Origin: Paramarasmius palmivorus
Taxonomy: Eukaryota > Basidiomycota > Agaricomycetes > Agaricales > Marasmiaceae
Reading direction: 5' to 3'
Length of the DNA: 64,000 bases
Assembly (NCBI GenBank): GCA_037176845.1
Contig: JAYKXP010000071.1
Span: 62,001 to 126,000, forward strand
Positions 46,911 to 60,036 of the stretch are shown here, in pieces (the first letter of the stretch is position 1; each line of letters opens with the position of its first letter). Both the position numbers and the translations under genes were made by a program. Under the pieces are notes generated by a model. That model was given only the letters and a program-made list of their open reading frames with translations. It was not told the DNA's origin and made no database searches.

Positions 46911-48601
46911 TTATTGTTGCGTAGGTGATGGTAGTGGTATAGGTATAGGTAACGACATTGTCGAATTTCTGTGTTGGGTATCGGCTTCATTCTTAGTCTG
47001 TATCTGCTAAAGAGCCTCAGCACACCGAAAAAGGTAAGGTGCATGCCTCTTTGGACGTACCTCATCTCTGGCATCTCCCCTTTCCTCATCCTTTAAATGT
47101 TCCCTCGGAAGGTAATCATAATACTCCTCTGGTAAGTCATTCATATTCAACGTTGAACTTCCCACTGTGAAAGACCGCGACGTTGTCCCAGAGAACCTCT
47201 GTCTCGTCGGACTCAACGCAGCAGGCTCAGGGTACGTTAACGCACTCATGTCCATCCGAGGAAGCGAGAATCTATCTCGACACTCGGATGGAGCTGAGCC
47301 TGCGCTTACCCAGAAAAGGAACAGGGAGTTGACAGTGACCTGATCACAGGGGACAAGCCATTAGGAATTTAGGATATTGCGCAGCAATTCAAAAACGCAC
47401 GTCGATAACACAGTTCGTTAGACATATCCAAGCAACTTCGTTTCCGTGTAGTCCGATCATAATGAGTATGTTGATCTACACCGCCGTTTGTTGTCAGTGA
47501 TAGTAAAATACAGAGGATGTCGATGAACTCACGGCAGAAACTGTCAGACTACCACACGCAGCACTTTTCGGATCCCAAGGTATCGGGTCAGCACTTAGCT
47601 GCACGGGATAAGATGGCCAGACTCACATCAACGTTCTCTTCGCCACAACCTTCAATCGCGGACTCATCGGTTGAGAACGCCAAAAGGGCCATATGAACAT
47701 CCCCGTGAAGAAGACGTTCTGTAAGAGTTCGTATGCGACGAGGCTTATCGTCCTACCCAAACCCAGATGGTGAATATCCAGTCGTGTGGAAAGAAAAAGG
47801 ACGACATACGAAAACGCCTTCAATCCCAATACACAAACACCATTTCTATTCAGCATACTCGATCTCCCATGAATCATCAGAGTAATGACAGCGACGAAGC
47901 CGAGTTGAACAACCAAGCAGATTTGGTATACGGGCGTTTTAAGCCGGGCTGTTTGGTTGCCTGCGGACCAGACGATGTAGACCTTCAAGTAGGTGTCGCG
48001 TAAGCTCAGGCTTGACAAGAAAAGCGACGTGTACGGACCTTTTCAACAAGGAAGGAGTAGATCAGGAGCTATAATCGGCTTTGGTGAGTGTTATTGTAGG
48101 ATAGGTAGGGGTAGACGCGCACCTTGCTACTCCCATAAAAAATAATACAAATGAAGATTGCTATCGAACATGTCGATTCTGATCCTTTTAGGCCCACGCC
48201 TAGTGATAATATTCCAGCTAACGTTTGATAAGATTTATGATGGCATGTGGGAAATGGGTGTACGAACAGAAAAACACGAATATCCATCTAGGAACATTAA
48301 CACAACGTTAGTTCAACGAAATTAATTAAAACAAAACCAGGAAAACGCACGAATCGAGAAACACTAGTAATATGCACGCTCTTCCCCACGTTAAATGTCT
48401 CCAAGGCCCCCATCTGTCTAGTGGTGGCATCCGTCGTGATATACAGTATGAGAGAAGGGTGCTACCTGGCCAACACCAATCGCAATCGATGAGCCAACCG
48501 AGTAAAATGAGTAACGAGAAAGACGACATACTAATCAAATGCATACAACTCGACACCACCTGCAAACTATGATAATCCACTTCCATGTGTAAACCCGACA
48601 T
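46911..48601 (-). CDS. Multi-pass membrane protein, 7-TM-like family, copy 2
   Basis: Same family as 44125-45786. Exon 1 (from 48601: MSGLHMEVDYHSLQVVSSC) is followed by an intron inside a serine codon at HLI-S, as in the other copies. Then RRMPPLDRWGPWRHLTWGRAC with ILLVFLD, VYIVWSAGNQTARLKTPVYQ, LMIHGRSSMLNRNGVCVLG, GMFIWPFWRSQPMSPRLK and AKRTLM. After further exons (about 47400-47600, including CGSLTVSAV) comes a cytoplasmic tail (FSGTTSRSFTVGSSTLNMND, EEYYDYLPREHLKDEERGDA). The last exon, after the intron 47007-47060, ends at 46911 with a polar and proline-rich tail. The CVLG and FIWP..RS blocks are the family signature. A role in sensing or transport is a guess. Confidence 0.8.
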
Positions 48602-50617
48602 CGTGCGGGAGTAGAGGAGTAGAGTAGTGGAGGGGAGGAGTCGGGACGGTGGAAGTAAATACCAACACGCTTTTTATGAAGGGAACCCAAAATTTCGAAT
48701 ACCGACTTGAACGCGTGAAGGGAAGCGCTATATGTCATACATCAGTGAATGGAATTTGACAGGAGTTACAGCGCCGAGGACGGCGAGAATGTAACCTTAT
48801 GGAGTATGTAATTGTATCTTTCAACCCGGACCGTAGTAAGTCGGCGATTTCGGAAAAAAGTGCGAGGTAGTTCAGGTGGATGTTCAGTGGAAACTGGAAA
48901 GGGTATCCAGCAGGCCAGGAATTGAGATAGGAGCTCAGTGATAGTGAAGGTGGAATCGATGAAAAGAACATGGTAGTCGTATGTCGTGTGGCTCTATTCC
49001 TTCTCCCGAACCCCAGCTCCTGAAACAGAGTGAGCACAAACCGGCCTTCCGGATCACCAAATGTTCACCGCAGCCGCATCCCTACTTCTAAATAGCCCGA
49101 CGCGCCACAATGCATGGTCGATTGATTCTGTTCAGTTATGTGCGGTTTGATGACGATGATGCGATACGATCGAACCCGTTTTATATCCTATATCCCACAA
49201 CCAGGGTGTTTAATAGAATAGAACGACAGTGTTTGTGTGGGTGTGAGGTTATACATTGACTATTTTTCGATGTGGTGTTTCTGTCAAAAGATACTCAGGA
49301 TTTTTGACAAGGTGCATTTGCGACTCGGAATCGAATTCGATGAGGGCCCTACGCAACGTAAGCCTTTGGAGTCTGAATGATTCTTACTTCTGATTCCAGT
49401 GACCATCCAATAGAGGCTGGTGCGCACCTCGATTCGATGCCATTACCAGAACCCGCTATCACTATCAGTCAGGATTGGCGATTAGGTCGAGCAATTGAGG
49501 AAAACACATACGCCGTACCCCGGGTGGCTATTGTAACTGACCGAAAATCCCCGACGAAATCGAATCCAGCGACAGAATCGGTGACCGGCAAAAGAAGCTT
49601 GGAAGAAGCACAGAGTCATATAATAAGAACCTTTCGCTAAAACAATCTCCAAAGAGTTGAAATCATCAGGTGAATAGACTCGGACCGCCCGTTGGGGTGA
49701 ACTTGGAGTGAACACAACGTGCCGCAGAGTATCCTTTTGAGAATGACTTTGAGGTTCAGGAACCAAGTTTCCAATCGTGGCTTTCTGTCGAGGAACTTTC
49801 ATTTTACTGAGAGGAGGCGGCGTTGTGGTTCAGGTAAAGATGCCGGCGGATGCAGTGCACGATAATAAAAATGACCATATCGGGTCTTCCCACGTGGAAT
49901 GATTACCTTTATATGGTTTATCAATCGATCCTCCTAGTTACCTCTGAACTGACCTCTCCGTGTTCTTGAGAAAAACATCTATATCCAGAGTTCCCACTAC
50001 CCAGCAAAAATTAGTGACCGAAGCTACCCGAGAGCATCGGTTGATGAAGTGGGTACGATAGGGCAGAAGCTCAAGCTCCAAGTCCACTGAAAGTCTAGAA
50101 GTGATATCGATTAGCTTACAGTCACTAAGAATAAGTATGTAAGATGTCTTTTTCTGATTCGGAGAGCCGCCCAGGTAAGAAGAAAACAGCGTTCAAGCCG
50201 CAGAGCACGGAGCTCATGATCAGTCGCTCTGAGGAATTGAATTTGAAGGGAGAGAACGCGGCATCCAGGTCAAGGTACATACTGTACACGAGGAATCAGG
50301 AATCAGGATACACATTCTGGTTCACGTGGAACAAGGAACAAGGAAACGTGTAATTCAAGGGGAAAGAAAATCAGCGACACATCCGTATTGATATTGAAAG
50401 CCAATGAACGACCGAGAGGCAAAATAAAATGCTGGGGATATCGATAAATACTTCAAGAGCGGTCCTGCAGCGTCCAGTTAGCCGGTGGCGGGCGGGAAAA
50501 ATGACGCAACCCCGCCCTCAGCTCGCCTCGTGGCTGTATTTGGCATCAGCCTCTTCCCGTTATGGCAACTAACCCTAACACTCCCTCTCGCTGCGTTGAC
50601 ACCACCAACCCCGGCCG
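48602..50617. other. Intergenic, possible small frames only
   Basis: No confident gene. A minus-strand frame starting at 49802 (MKVPRQKATIGNLVPEPQS, then RHVVFTPSSPQRAVRVYSPD) is 106 codons with plausible composition, and a plus-strand frame at 50144-50353 starts MSFSDSESRPGKKKTAF. Neither is recognised or shows splice partners. A pyrimidine-rich, CCCTAACACTCCC-type promoter region precedes the Sec2-like gene. Confidence 0.35.
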
Positions 50618-52183
50618 ATGCTCCATTTCCCCTCTACCTACGCCTCGTCGTCCCAAACAAAAAATAAGACACCTTTACCGAAACGAACAGACAGTCTTAA
50701 TGCAACCCAACATAAATCTTCTCCAAGTAGTAACCCACTCTTTCTGAAGATCGAGGAAGAGCTGCATGATGCGCGGAGAGTCCAACAACACGGCCAGGAA
50801 GATGATTTGAGGATGGCATTAGGAATGGTCATTGGGCGTGTAACCGAGTTGGTATGGGTCTTTTGAGTGTTTGATTTGAGATTTGCGCTAAGATGAATGA
50901 CAGACATCACTCTTGAACGAAGCGTACAAAACAAACGCAGACCTGGAAGTCCAATTAAACGTTTCTAAATCGAATCTACAACTCGTCATTTCGAACAATG
51001 AAATGCTAGAAGAGGCACTGAAGGCTTCAGGGCCTGGGAGCTCGAAGGATGTCGGGTGGAGGAGATGGAGTGCACGAGAGGCGGAGAGTCAAACGCGAAC
51101 ATCGACATCAGGAGACAAGAGACCGTACAGCCAAAGTGTGGATCTACCCGTACATGTAGCTGCGCCTTCCCCGGCGGAGAGCACAGATTCGTTACCGACA
51201 TCACCGGCGACCGGGACACCTCAAGAAAGCAGGTTTTTCAAGTTCCGGTTTAACAGTTCCAGTAGCAACATCAGTAACAATAATTCGAGGCCTGGTACAC
51301 CTGTGCAGCCCCAGCAACAGCATAATGGTCATCATCATTTGGCATCGGCATCGATGACATCTCTCCACATATCCAAAGAGAAGGAAATCGAAGAGTTGAC
51401 GGCAGAGTTGGATAAAGAGCGACAGGCGAAGAAGGATGTGATGAAGGAGAAGGAGGCGCTAGAGGCAGAGCTGGAGTCTCTGTCGCAGGCTTTGTTTGAA
51501 GAGGTGTGTTCCTGTCCTTGTTCTCTTGCTCTTATGATCATAGAACTAATACTTGTACTTCGCAGGCAAATAAGATGGTTGCACAGGAACGCATTAAACG
51601 CGCAGAGTCCGAAGAAGAGTTGAAAGAGGCACGGCAGCAGAAGGAGGCGTTGAAGAGTGCGTTGAGGTTGGTTGAACAGGAGATGGAGAATCTGAGAAGC
51701 TCGTCTGGCTCCTCCACTTCGGCTGCAATACCACCGAGCATACGTTCAATATCAAGATCTCGGTCATCATCGGAAGTGGGCCTCAAATCACCGCCACTTT
51801 CGCGTTCACCTTCGCCCGTGGGTGTCGACTCGGAAAAGAAATGGAAAAGTCATCCGTTGGAGGTAGATGATAGAGAGGAGGATGCAGACCAGACTCTGCA
51901 AGCAACTACGCCGAAGCAGATACCGGAGAATGTACCGTTACCTGATTCACCCGGGTCGCCGGATACCTCATCTTCGTCTGCACGGGCTACTCCTTCCTCT
52001 TCCTTGGGTTTGAGCCTGGGTCTTGGAGCAGAGGAAGACCCTTGGGCAGACGCACCCTCATCTTCCTCATCTACGTCGTTGGTTTCGAGTTCTAGTCGGG
52101 GATCAGAGGAGACGAACGTACCACTAAAACGAAAAGATTCTCAATCGTTTTACGCTGCTGCGTACGCGATGAGGATGGCTTGA
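50618..52183 (+). CDS. Sec2-like Rab GEF, coiled-coil protein (483 aa)
   Basis: Sec2-type proteins activate the Rab GTPase Sec4/Rab8 on secretory vesicles and drive polarised exocytosis. Exons 50618-50851, 50904-51503 and 51566-52183 give 483 aa. An N-terminal coiled coil (KIEEELHDARRVQQHG, NEAYKTNADLEVQLNVSKSN) is followed by a Ser/Pro-rich linker. Then comes the GEF coiled coil KEKEIEELTAELDKERQAKK, LESLSQALFEEANKMVAQER, KSALRLVEQEM, where SLSQALFEEANKMV is the Sec2 signature. The C-terminus is low-complexity Ser-rich, ending SFYAAAYAMRM. An upstream ATG at 50562 opens another frame without a joining intron, so 50618 is chosen and the true start is uncertain. Confidence 0.85.
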
Positions 52184-54361
52184 CGGCTTGATGTCCCTCG
52201 CTTCGTTTTCTTTTCGTTTTGTTGGGATTTCCTTCATCTATTGCAGCAGGTCTTTTTTCTCGAAGTTCTTTTCGGCATATACATATACATACCCCATTCT
52301 CTCTTAGGCTCATACACACACATAGTTTCTCGCTCTGTTGTCTCTCGCTCTAGCTCTCGTACATACATACATACCTTCAATTTGGTGTATTACCATCACG
52401 ATCATGATATCACGGCAATTTCAAATTACCACATGCATGCCTTCACCGTTCACCGTACACACACCGTAGACTGTTACTTTCCACTTACAGTACGACTCGC
52501 ACTTTCTCGCACTGTTTAATATCGGATGCTGTGTTCCCGCTGTCAACACGGTTGGGCTCTCGATCGAACGTCAATGGGATGTGGAATTGCAGAGATTGTG
52601 GTTTTCGGGTGCCGAACTGGGCGCGTTCTTTCTCTTTTCAAAACCACGAAAACCTCGAAACCCGACCGACTTGACCTTAGGAGGCTATGGCTTTCGATCG
52701 AGGGCTGCGAACCGAGGAGTGCTGCTGTGAAGAGGAAAAAGGAAAGAAGGACCAGAAAAACGGCCTGGGTGGAGAGGTACGTCTGTCTGTCGAGTAGCCC
52801 TGGCTGAAGCCTGCTGAAGCGCTGACTCATGGCAGCCGGCTCGTTGTGTTCTCCAGAATACCAAGGATTTGAATCCTGACTTCGACACGAAAATGCGATC
52901 TTAAGGCTCATCATACTGTACCTGAACGAAAACGAAAACGACCAAGATGGCGCGTTTTGTCCCTGGGATGACGAAGCCTTAAACTGAACTCAGATCTCAA
53001 AGTCAAGATACCTCACAGATGCACGAATCCTGGCACGAAGGAACTTGCTGTAAAGGAAACCGCAACATGGAAAGGTACGTCTAGCCGTCCTGGTTGCATA
53101 CTCTCTCCGAGATGTTCATGGTTCCTTATTTTTGTGCAGAACCCCAAGAAACCCGAGGAGCACACAGGAAACCACGTTCTGGGTACATGAGAGGGAATCT
53201 CAACTAACAGCCACGGTCTATTTGCCCCATTGTTCAAGGATTGTCCAGTTCCCGAATCCAACATCATGCACCTCGATATCTCTCTTCTTCGACGTGTCCA
53301 GACGAGATGGAGTCGAACAATCGTCCACCCGAGGTCGGCTAGGTATTCTTATCCATTGTCTTGGTGTACTAACGCTGGCTGGCCCAACACAGGTCTCTCC
53401 AACTCGCGCATTGGACTGCAAAAAAATAAAGATGATGAAACAAACGCGCCTCAAACACGCTCCGACACCTCCCCTTGACTCATTTTGCATCCCGCCACGC
53501 AATGTTTTGCAGTACGAGGTCGTACGAGGTCGAAGTCTGTATCTTTTTTTACGCATTGAGTTGTCTCCTGACATCTTCGTCGGCAGCACTCGAAAGAGTT
53601 GCCCGGATTCTCAGAGCCCATGTTGGAAGCGGATCAAACTCCAAGTTAGGTACGTTGTTCAGGTGGTTAAACCTCTGTTCATGACCCACAGGCTAACGGT
53701 AATGATTCAGCAATCTAATTCGCGTCAAGCCTTCTGGCGAACTTGTACGCCCGAAACCTGATTCTATCGGTCAGGTCCCTGCTACACCTTGATGTGCAGG
53801 CTTTCGATTGAGGAGCGCGTCGCATAGGAACTACACAACATCAGAAACACAGTACGAGTTCCGTCATACCGTTTTGTACCCTTTTTGACCTTTACTATAC
53901 AGGCATCCCAACGTTTATCGAAACCTAGCCATAGTATACGAATACCTCGATAACTTGAAATCCCTATTGTCACTATTCAGAGTTCGAGCCATCGACTGTA
54001 CACTCTCTGACCCCCGAGTTCAGTAACTCTACCTGGCTAGGTCCAGCCGCGCGTGCTGTTTCTAGTAATTCTGGGTACCGAAGCAAGTTGTCTCGTTCAA
54101 GCATCTAGGAATGGCGTAATGGGATGGTGCCTGTTGGAGGTCTCACAGGTGATCTCACTGCGTGCTGGGTCAAGAGGAGCAGTATCGTGGGCCCAGCGCT
54201 CATGGATTTGTATCAATGCTTGCTGAGAATACGACTCTGATCTCAATTCATCGAACCAGGGTCTCAGCGCTCTTACTAGTAAGCAAAAAGCCGTTTTGAC
54301 CCCGCTCCACCCACGCTGAGACATATAAACCAGGTTCAATCATGATACATGATCCAAGCCC
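52184..54361. other. Intergenic
   Basis: CATACATACATAC microsatellite-like tracts at about 52270-52370 lie in the 3' UTR region of the Sec2-like gene. Overlapping frames on both strands at 53.1-53.8 kb are mutual shadows with no domain or consistent splicing. No gene is supported. Confidence 0.4.
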
Positions 54362-56035
54362 ATGTCTGACTCTCACTCTCCCACTGACACTCCCACCGCC
54401 GATTTATGGCCCATACCATCTCGTCCGCCCTTTCCAACATCCCCAGGAAGGATCCCCGGTAGCAATGACTACGAATCTACACAAGCTCTACGGGAGGTCC
54501 TAAAAGATAACCATGAGAAATGGCATATCTTTTTCGATGATTTACCTAGGCACAAGTGCGTAGCGAGTCTTATTGCGGCCATTAGCAGCTCAGGCTGATG
54601 TACTATGATACCTAGTCATATCACCCATCACCTCCTAGCTATCTGGGCAATGGGAGCAAATGGAGATACTCTTCGAAAGGTGTACAAACATGATATACAG
54701 ATTCAGAGGCCTATAGGAACATCGCCCGGAAGGATATCAAAGGAAGACGTATATGACCATGTTGGGGATCCACGGTGAGCTGGATGACCTTTTCTTTCGA
54801 ACTACCCCAAGTTCTGACCTTATATTGCACAGGTACTACAAAGCCTACCTCGACTTTTTCGAATCTGCCATTCACGAACACGGGCCTACAAAGGTCATGG
54901 AAGATTACATCTTTTCTTACGAAGCCAACTATGGACCAGGCAAACCGGAGATGATGGCCAGGATGATGGCTGGACTAGGACATGGGCTCATTCATCTAGG
55001 ATATGGTGCGGAATTCGGGTTGCCTGGGATGTTTGTTGAAGGTACGCTTCTTTGCCTTTCAACGTTCGCGCGCACCGTGCTGATCACACTTACATTGACA
55101 GGCCTCGCACAAGCAGCTGTATCAACTTGGCCTAGCGCGTGTATACATCCGCCTTCGCTCTTCCAAGAAGACTTCACCAGCACCTCTGCAAGGAAACCGC
55201 TTCATGCGTTCACGATCATCTTCAACATCCTCTCCGATGAGCGATTCGCAACTAGAGGTGAACATGTGATGGAAATGTGGGGCGAGGCGCTTCAAGTCGG
55301 CGATGCGGTGTACGAGTTGGTTGAAAAGTGGCTGCCTAGCGCCAGTGGCTCTGAGGTGGAGAAGAAGATTGAGGAGCTACATTGGACAGCGACACTTTTG
55401 TATGCTGTTTCTGGGTACAAACGTGGCGAACGTGAGATGATTGGGAATGAAAATGAAAGGGAGTTTAATGCGGATTTTGTTTCGTATGTGGTCCCCTTTC
55501 TCTCATACTTCGTCGATACTAATGGCATGCCAGGATGCATTTTATCACTGCAACAACATTCTTGACGTCTCTTATCCCGCTGTTATCACCCCGTTCGCAA
55601 GCGGTACTGTTGCGAAGTTCGTTTGGGATGATGTTATTGTGGTGGATTGCACTTGGGCGACCCAAGCTGCACGTTTCAGAATTTTTTCAGGAATCTATTT
55701 CCTATCCGCCTACCGCTACTCCAAGCACGAACACAAACCCATGGCTGGATGTCATTCAACAAGCCCTCGTACACCCAGATGATCATCTACCCAAACTCGT
55801 TAGGTCTTTGCTTCATTTCGCTGATTTATATGGCTCCACGAGTCCTGGAACCTTCAAGAACACGGGGCTTGAAGGCGTGGAAAACATTGACGGAACGTTG
55901 TTCTTGAAAGCGGTGTTGTTGACCTTGGGGAGGTTAGATAAGTTTGAAAACCCGGGAGGAGAGCTGCCAGAGTATTTGGTGTATGGGTGGGACTTCAAGT
56001 CCTTTAGAGAGGGGTTGAAGGGTCCGATGATTTGA
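54362..56035 (+). CDS. Questin-oxidase-like protein (AflY family), 481 aa
   Basis: Members act in fungal polyketide pathways, for example Baeyer-Villiger-type ring cleavage of questin or of versicolorin-derived intermediates. The family is also common in basidiomycetes with unknown substrates. Exons 54362-54555, 54616-54774, 54833-55041, 55102-55483 and 55534-56035 give 481 aa. Motifs in order: NHITHHLLAIWAMGAN, YYKAYLDFFESAIHEHGPTK, EDYIFSYEANY, MMAGLGHGLIHLGYGAEFGL and GMFVEGLAQAAV. A middle part follows (HWTATLLYAVSGYKRGE, MHFITATTFL), then a C-terminal LLRSSFGMMLLWWIALGRPK and YLVYGWDF. The histidine pairs typical of the family are present. No polyketide synthase or other cluster gene is in this window. 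Confidence 0.88.
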
Positions 56036-56600
56036 AATTTACGGAATGACGGTACGCGGTGTAGCCTTAATGCTTGTCATGGAGGTTTGGGTCGTGCTTA
56101 CCTGGTTTGTAACGATGGCGTTGAGGTGAAGGATTCTATAGTGGCGATCTGGATGGTCTTGTTCTCAATTAAGCCCGTCATATGGAAGAAGGCGCACGTA
56201 CTAGTCTAGCCAATAAAAGTGATTGCTTGTCTCTTGCTCATGACATGCGGACGCCGCCAGTACCTCTCGAATACAATATCGGGAATCGCTAGCTTTGACA
56301 GAGAGACGTCGAGTAATTGAGAACGTGCCCAATAGTTACGGGACGATGTCGATTGAATCGCTTCAGACCGCCTCCGTTCCTCCTGCTTTATCGCTTATTT
56401 CTCCTATCGCATCGCGTCTAAGAAGCAGTCAGCACGGAGTACATATTATCGAGATACATAGTACTATTCTAATACGATAGCAAAGTTCCGCCCTGTGTTA
56501 GACGGAACTGAATTCGAATGACATTATGACTACATGATTGGGTAAAGCAAAGAGTGTACGAAAGCAGCGAGAGCGAGATGGCAACAGGTAGCAATGCGAG
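56036..56600. other. Intergenic
   Basis: The 3' flank of the questin-oxidase-like gene on one side and of the convergent 7-TM-like copy 3 on the other. No gene is supported. Confidence 0.4.
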
Positions 56601-56604
56601 ATGA

Positions 56605-58510
56605 CTACACGATATATGAGTACAAGATCAAAGAATGTCGAAAGCCAACGAATGGCACGAATACCCTAGAACGACAGAAAGAGGGAACAATATATTTCTC
56701 AGACTGAATAACGTCGGCGTCGTAGATTTTGAACAACGCCGGGGTGAATAACAGCGCTTTCGTTTTCATGTGTCGATTCTTCGACGGGCTGTGGTGCATG
56801 TGAGCGGTAGTCAACATGATCGTTTCTTAAAATGCACTTACGTGTAAGGGTCCGCGTCTAAGGTGACCACCTGGACGTAGTTGGGGATAGAACGCAGATA
56901 TGTTGATTGGTTCGCAGAAGCATATTGTTTCTTTCCCCTGGGTCTGAAGCAAGTCAATGAATCGTCGACAGGGTAACTGATGGGTCACGTACATTTTTCC
57001 CTATAGAATATTGAGGGTCTTGATCTCCGCACTCACAACTTTGTTGTGTACCTCCAATGAATTCACGATTGAGCGTTTCTGATGTATTGGTCGGGTAACC
57101 GGCTTGGTTGAATGAAAGCGATGCAGTTTGCGAGGATGTACTACCCGTCATAAACGTCGGGTCCAGCTTGGCCGATGTATTCCATTGATTTCCAACGGTG
57201 AGGTTGGTAACATTGATTTCGGGTAGAGTGAAATGATCCACGGAATCGGATGGAGCACCTGCGGAGACCCAGTACAGAATCAGTGCGTTGAGTGCAACCT
57301 AGATTTAAACAATGCTCGTGAGATGGCTATTCGAGGGAGAGGCGTGGACGTACGTCAGCTACACAACTGTTCATACACACCCAAGCCAGTTCTGTGCCGC
57401 CCAGTGCGACCAGGATTATTGTATTACCCTAAGATCATCGTCAGCAAAATCAGCGACTACAATCGGCAGAAGAACTACGACTTACTGCAGATATTGTGAG
57501 ACCGGCAACTGCACCACTGCAGCCTGGAATCAACACGGGGACCTTGTTATTCGTATTTGCAACAGGACTTACATCAAGGTTCGCTTCGCCACAGCTCTTA
57601 GCCGTGGATTCATGACGTGCGACCTCCATAGAGGCCACAAAAACATGACTGTGAAAAAACAGTTTTGTAGAAGATCATAGGTGACCAGCGATATCGACCT
57701 AGAAAATACCGCTATGAGTACCAGTAAGCTTGAGAGCTGGCAGAGATGATCTCACGCAAAGTGTTTGTAGCCCAGGACACAAACTCCGTCATCCCTAATG
57801 TGACTGGCACGTCCAAGAAAGAAAAGGATATCGAGAACAACGTAACCCAATAAAACCACCGCGCATATCTTGTAGACTTTTGTCTTCAGACGTGGCGTTT
57901 TATAACCGCCTGACCATACGATGTAGACCTTTGAAAGACCTTGAGCAATTTAACCACCAAGGTGAATAGAGCCTTACCTTCTCGACCAAGAAAGCGTAGA
58001 TTAACACCTATGAAGAATAAGATGAGCATCCCACATGGATTGCAACAGACATGTAGGCACCTTCGAACTTCCTTGGAAGAGAATACACGACAATATCGCC
58101 AAGGAGCATGCTATAGAATCTCCTGTTGTCTGCACTCCAGTCAGAAGAATTCCAGCTATGTTCTAGGGGATGAGGATAGGTGGAAAAAGGTACAGGATTC
58201 ATAACTAACATATGACGACGAAGAGCCAGCTATTTCAATCACTTCAACGCAAGGAAACACCATAATTACGAAAACACTCACGAATCAAACAGCACAAAAA
58301 ACATGCACACTTTCCCCCACGTTAAATGCTTCCAATGGCGTATTTTGTTGACCGGGGGCGTTCTTCTAGCGATCAGGTACGAAAGGAAGGAAATGCCTGG
58401 GGCCCGTGAGCCTGGACCTAAACGCACTGAAGGGCAAACGTACTGAACAAATGAGTGCAACTCGTCAGGATATGAAGGGCCTGGTATTCCTCTGGTGTTG
58501 ACCCCGACAT
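56605..58510 (-). CDS. Multi-pass membrane protein, 7-TM-like family, copy 3
   Basis: The third member, in the same orientation as copies 1 and 2 but separated from them by the Sec2-like and questin-oxidase-like genes. Start 58510 (MSGSTPEEYQALHILTSCTH). An intron splits the serine codon as in the paralogs, then SFLSYLIARRTPPVNKIRHW, KHLTWGKVCMFFVLFDS, and VYIVWSGGYKTPRLKTKVYK (about 57880-57930). CVLG and FMA..HV blocks follow near 57620-57800, and a tail MDHFTLPEINVTNLTVGNQW, QSCECGDQDPQYSIGKN is read to about 57000. The last exon or exons are uncertain: after the intron beginning at about 56994 no single frame is clearly right, so the lower end (56605-56830) is provisional. Confidence 0.68.
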
Positions 58511-60036
58511 CGCCACCTAACCGGGCTACGAGCAGGAGGAGTGGGCCTAATCTCGGTGTCGCGAAGAAGTTGTTTGGGGTTCCAAGAGCTTGCTCGGGGT
58601 GTCACGATTAAAAAAGCCTGGAGTGGGGGCTTTTTAACATAGCAGCGATCATTCCAAAAACGCCAATCATATGTACTTACCGATAGTGATGTAAGTAGGA
58701 ATCGGATTCCAAAGGGGAAACTGGGGATTCAATATTCAGGGACGCTAGCGAAGATTCTCAGCTCAATTGAATACATGAGATCGGTCGGAAAGTATGCGAA
58801 CCAAGCGAGGCGGTCAAAAGTCTACGCAGTACGGGCGGACATGTATGCTTCCGAAATATCATGTTGCGTCGTGGATCACACCTCATTGCGAGAATTGATC
58901 TGAGAACAGTCTGGGAAGGTGAGAGTCAAGAGAAAAGGACAGGATCTCAGTTAGTGACTTAGTCATCATCACTTGAAGGCATAGCGGCTCACGTGAGTAA
59001 CGTGCTAGGCACGCGTCATTTTTCTTCTTTTCTCTTTCGACTATTACCATCTCGAACCTTTCTCTTGAAATGCTTCTTCGCTGTAGACCGAGCCCTTTCG
59101 CTAATGGTGGCAATAGAAGGCTCGAAAGGTCGTCTCGACATTCGCACTAACGATAATCTGATCCTTCTTACTCGGTTTGGAACTCAATCTTCAAGTTGGA
59201 TCTGTGCCAAACAAGAGTTTCATTCTCACTCTCTAATTGCTATGAGTCCAAGAGACATATGGGTGAGTAAACGTCAGCTATATCCGTCACAAACCAATTC
59301 ATACCTTTTGCTGCACAGGCTGGGTCGCCCTGCAATCACTTCCCAGGGTGAATCGATATCGGGAGATCATTGCCTAACACATTTATTGCGACTCTTACGG
59401 GAAAATTCCTTTGTCAGAGTTTGCCGTGCTCCTGCTTGATCCTCGGCGTACATCGACGTGAGACTGCTTCGGTCCTCAACTGAATAGTTTTGACACTAGA
59501 TGTTGACAGACATGTAGCATGGGACTACTCAATGTGGCGGGCCACAGCTATGGGAGGTTGCAGACCACTGTATACCAATGGTCGTTATCGACGACATATC
59601 GAGACGAATAAAGAGTTCCTTGAACGCTGTTTTCCACAAAAGCGCATTCTCTCCCTTGAGCCTCCAATATCAATGTCACCCAACTATCGGCATGTCGTAC
59701 CTCGTATCCCATGACCACGCGGGACGAGATCTCTACAATTTTGCACTTCAGGCCAACGGGCGTCTGGGGAATCCGAACATCACTTGCTTGCATCAGACGT
59801 GCACACGTTGGCCTCATTGGTAAGCTCCAGCCGATATCTCCCACTGGCACTAGCAGAGTACTAAAGCACGTTCAGCCCCCTTTCCACCGCAACAAACACC
59901 TCTTCTCCGCCATACACTCTTCGCTTCGCCACGACGAGTTACATGTCGATGAGCGTCTTCTCAAATCTTCACATCTCCACAGCCTCAACTGCGTTCAGTA
60001 AACGAAGCAATAATAATTCCAGTAGTATCAATTTTA
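58511..60036. other. Intergenic
   Basis: A 148-codon plus-strand frame (58993-59439) and two overlapping opposite frames at 59.55-59.85 kb are present but carry no recognisable domain or splice chain. No gene is called. Confidence 0.4.

Noticed and set aside
53132..53761. 209-codon plus-strand frame
   Set aside because: It overlaps other long frames on both strands and has low-similarity, mixed composition with no domain; judged chance.
58993..59439. 148-codon plus-strand frame
   Set aside because: No domain, no good splice continuation, and the F-box-like gene has its own well-formed start at 60037.
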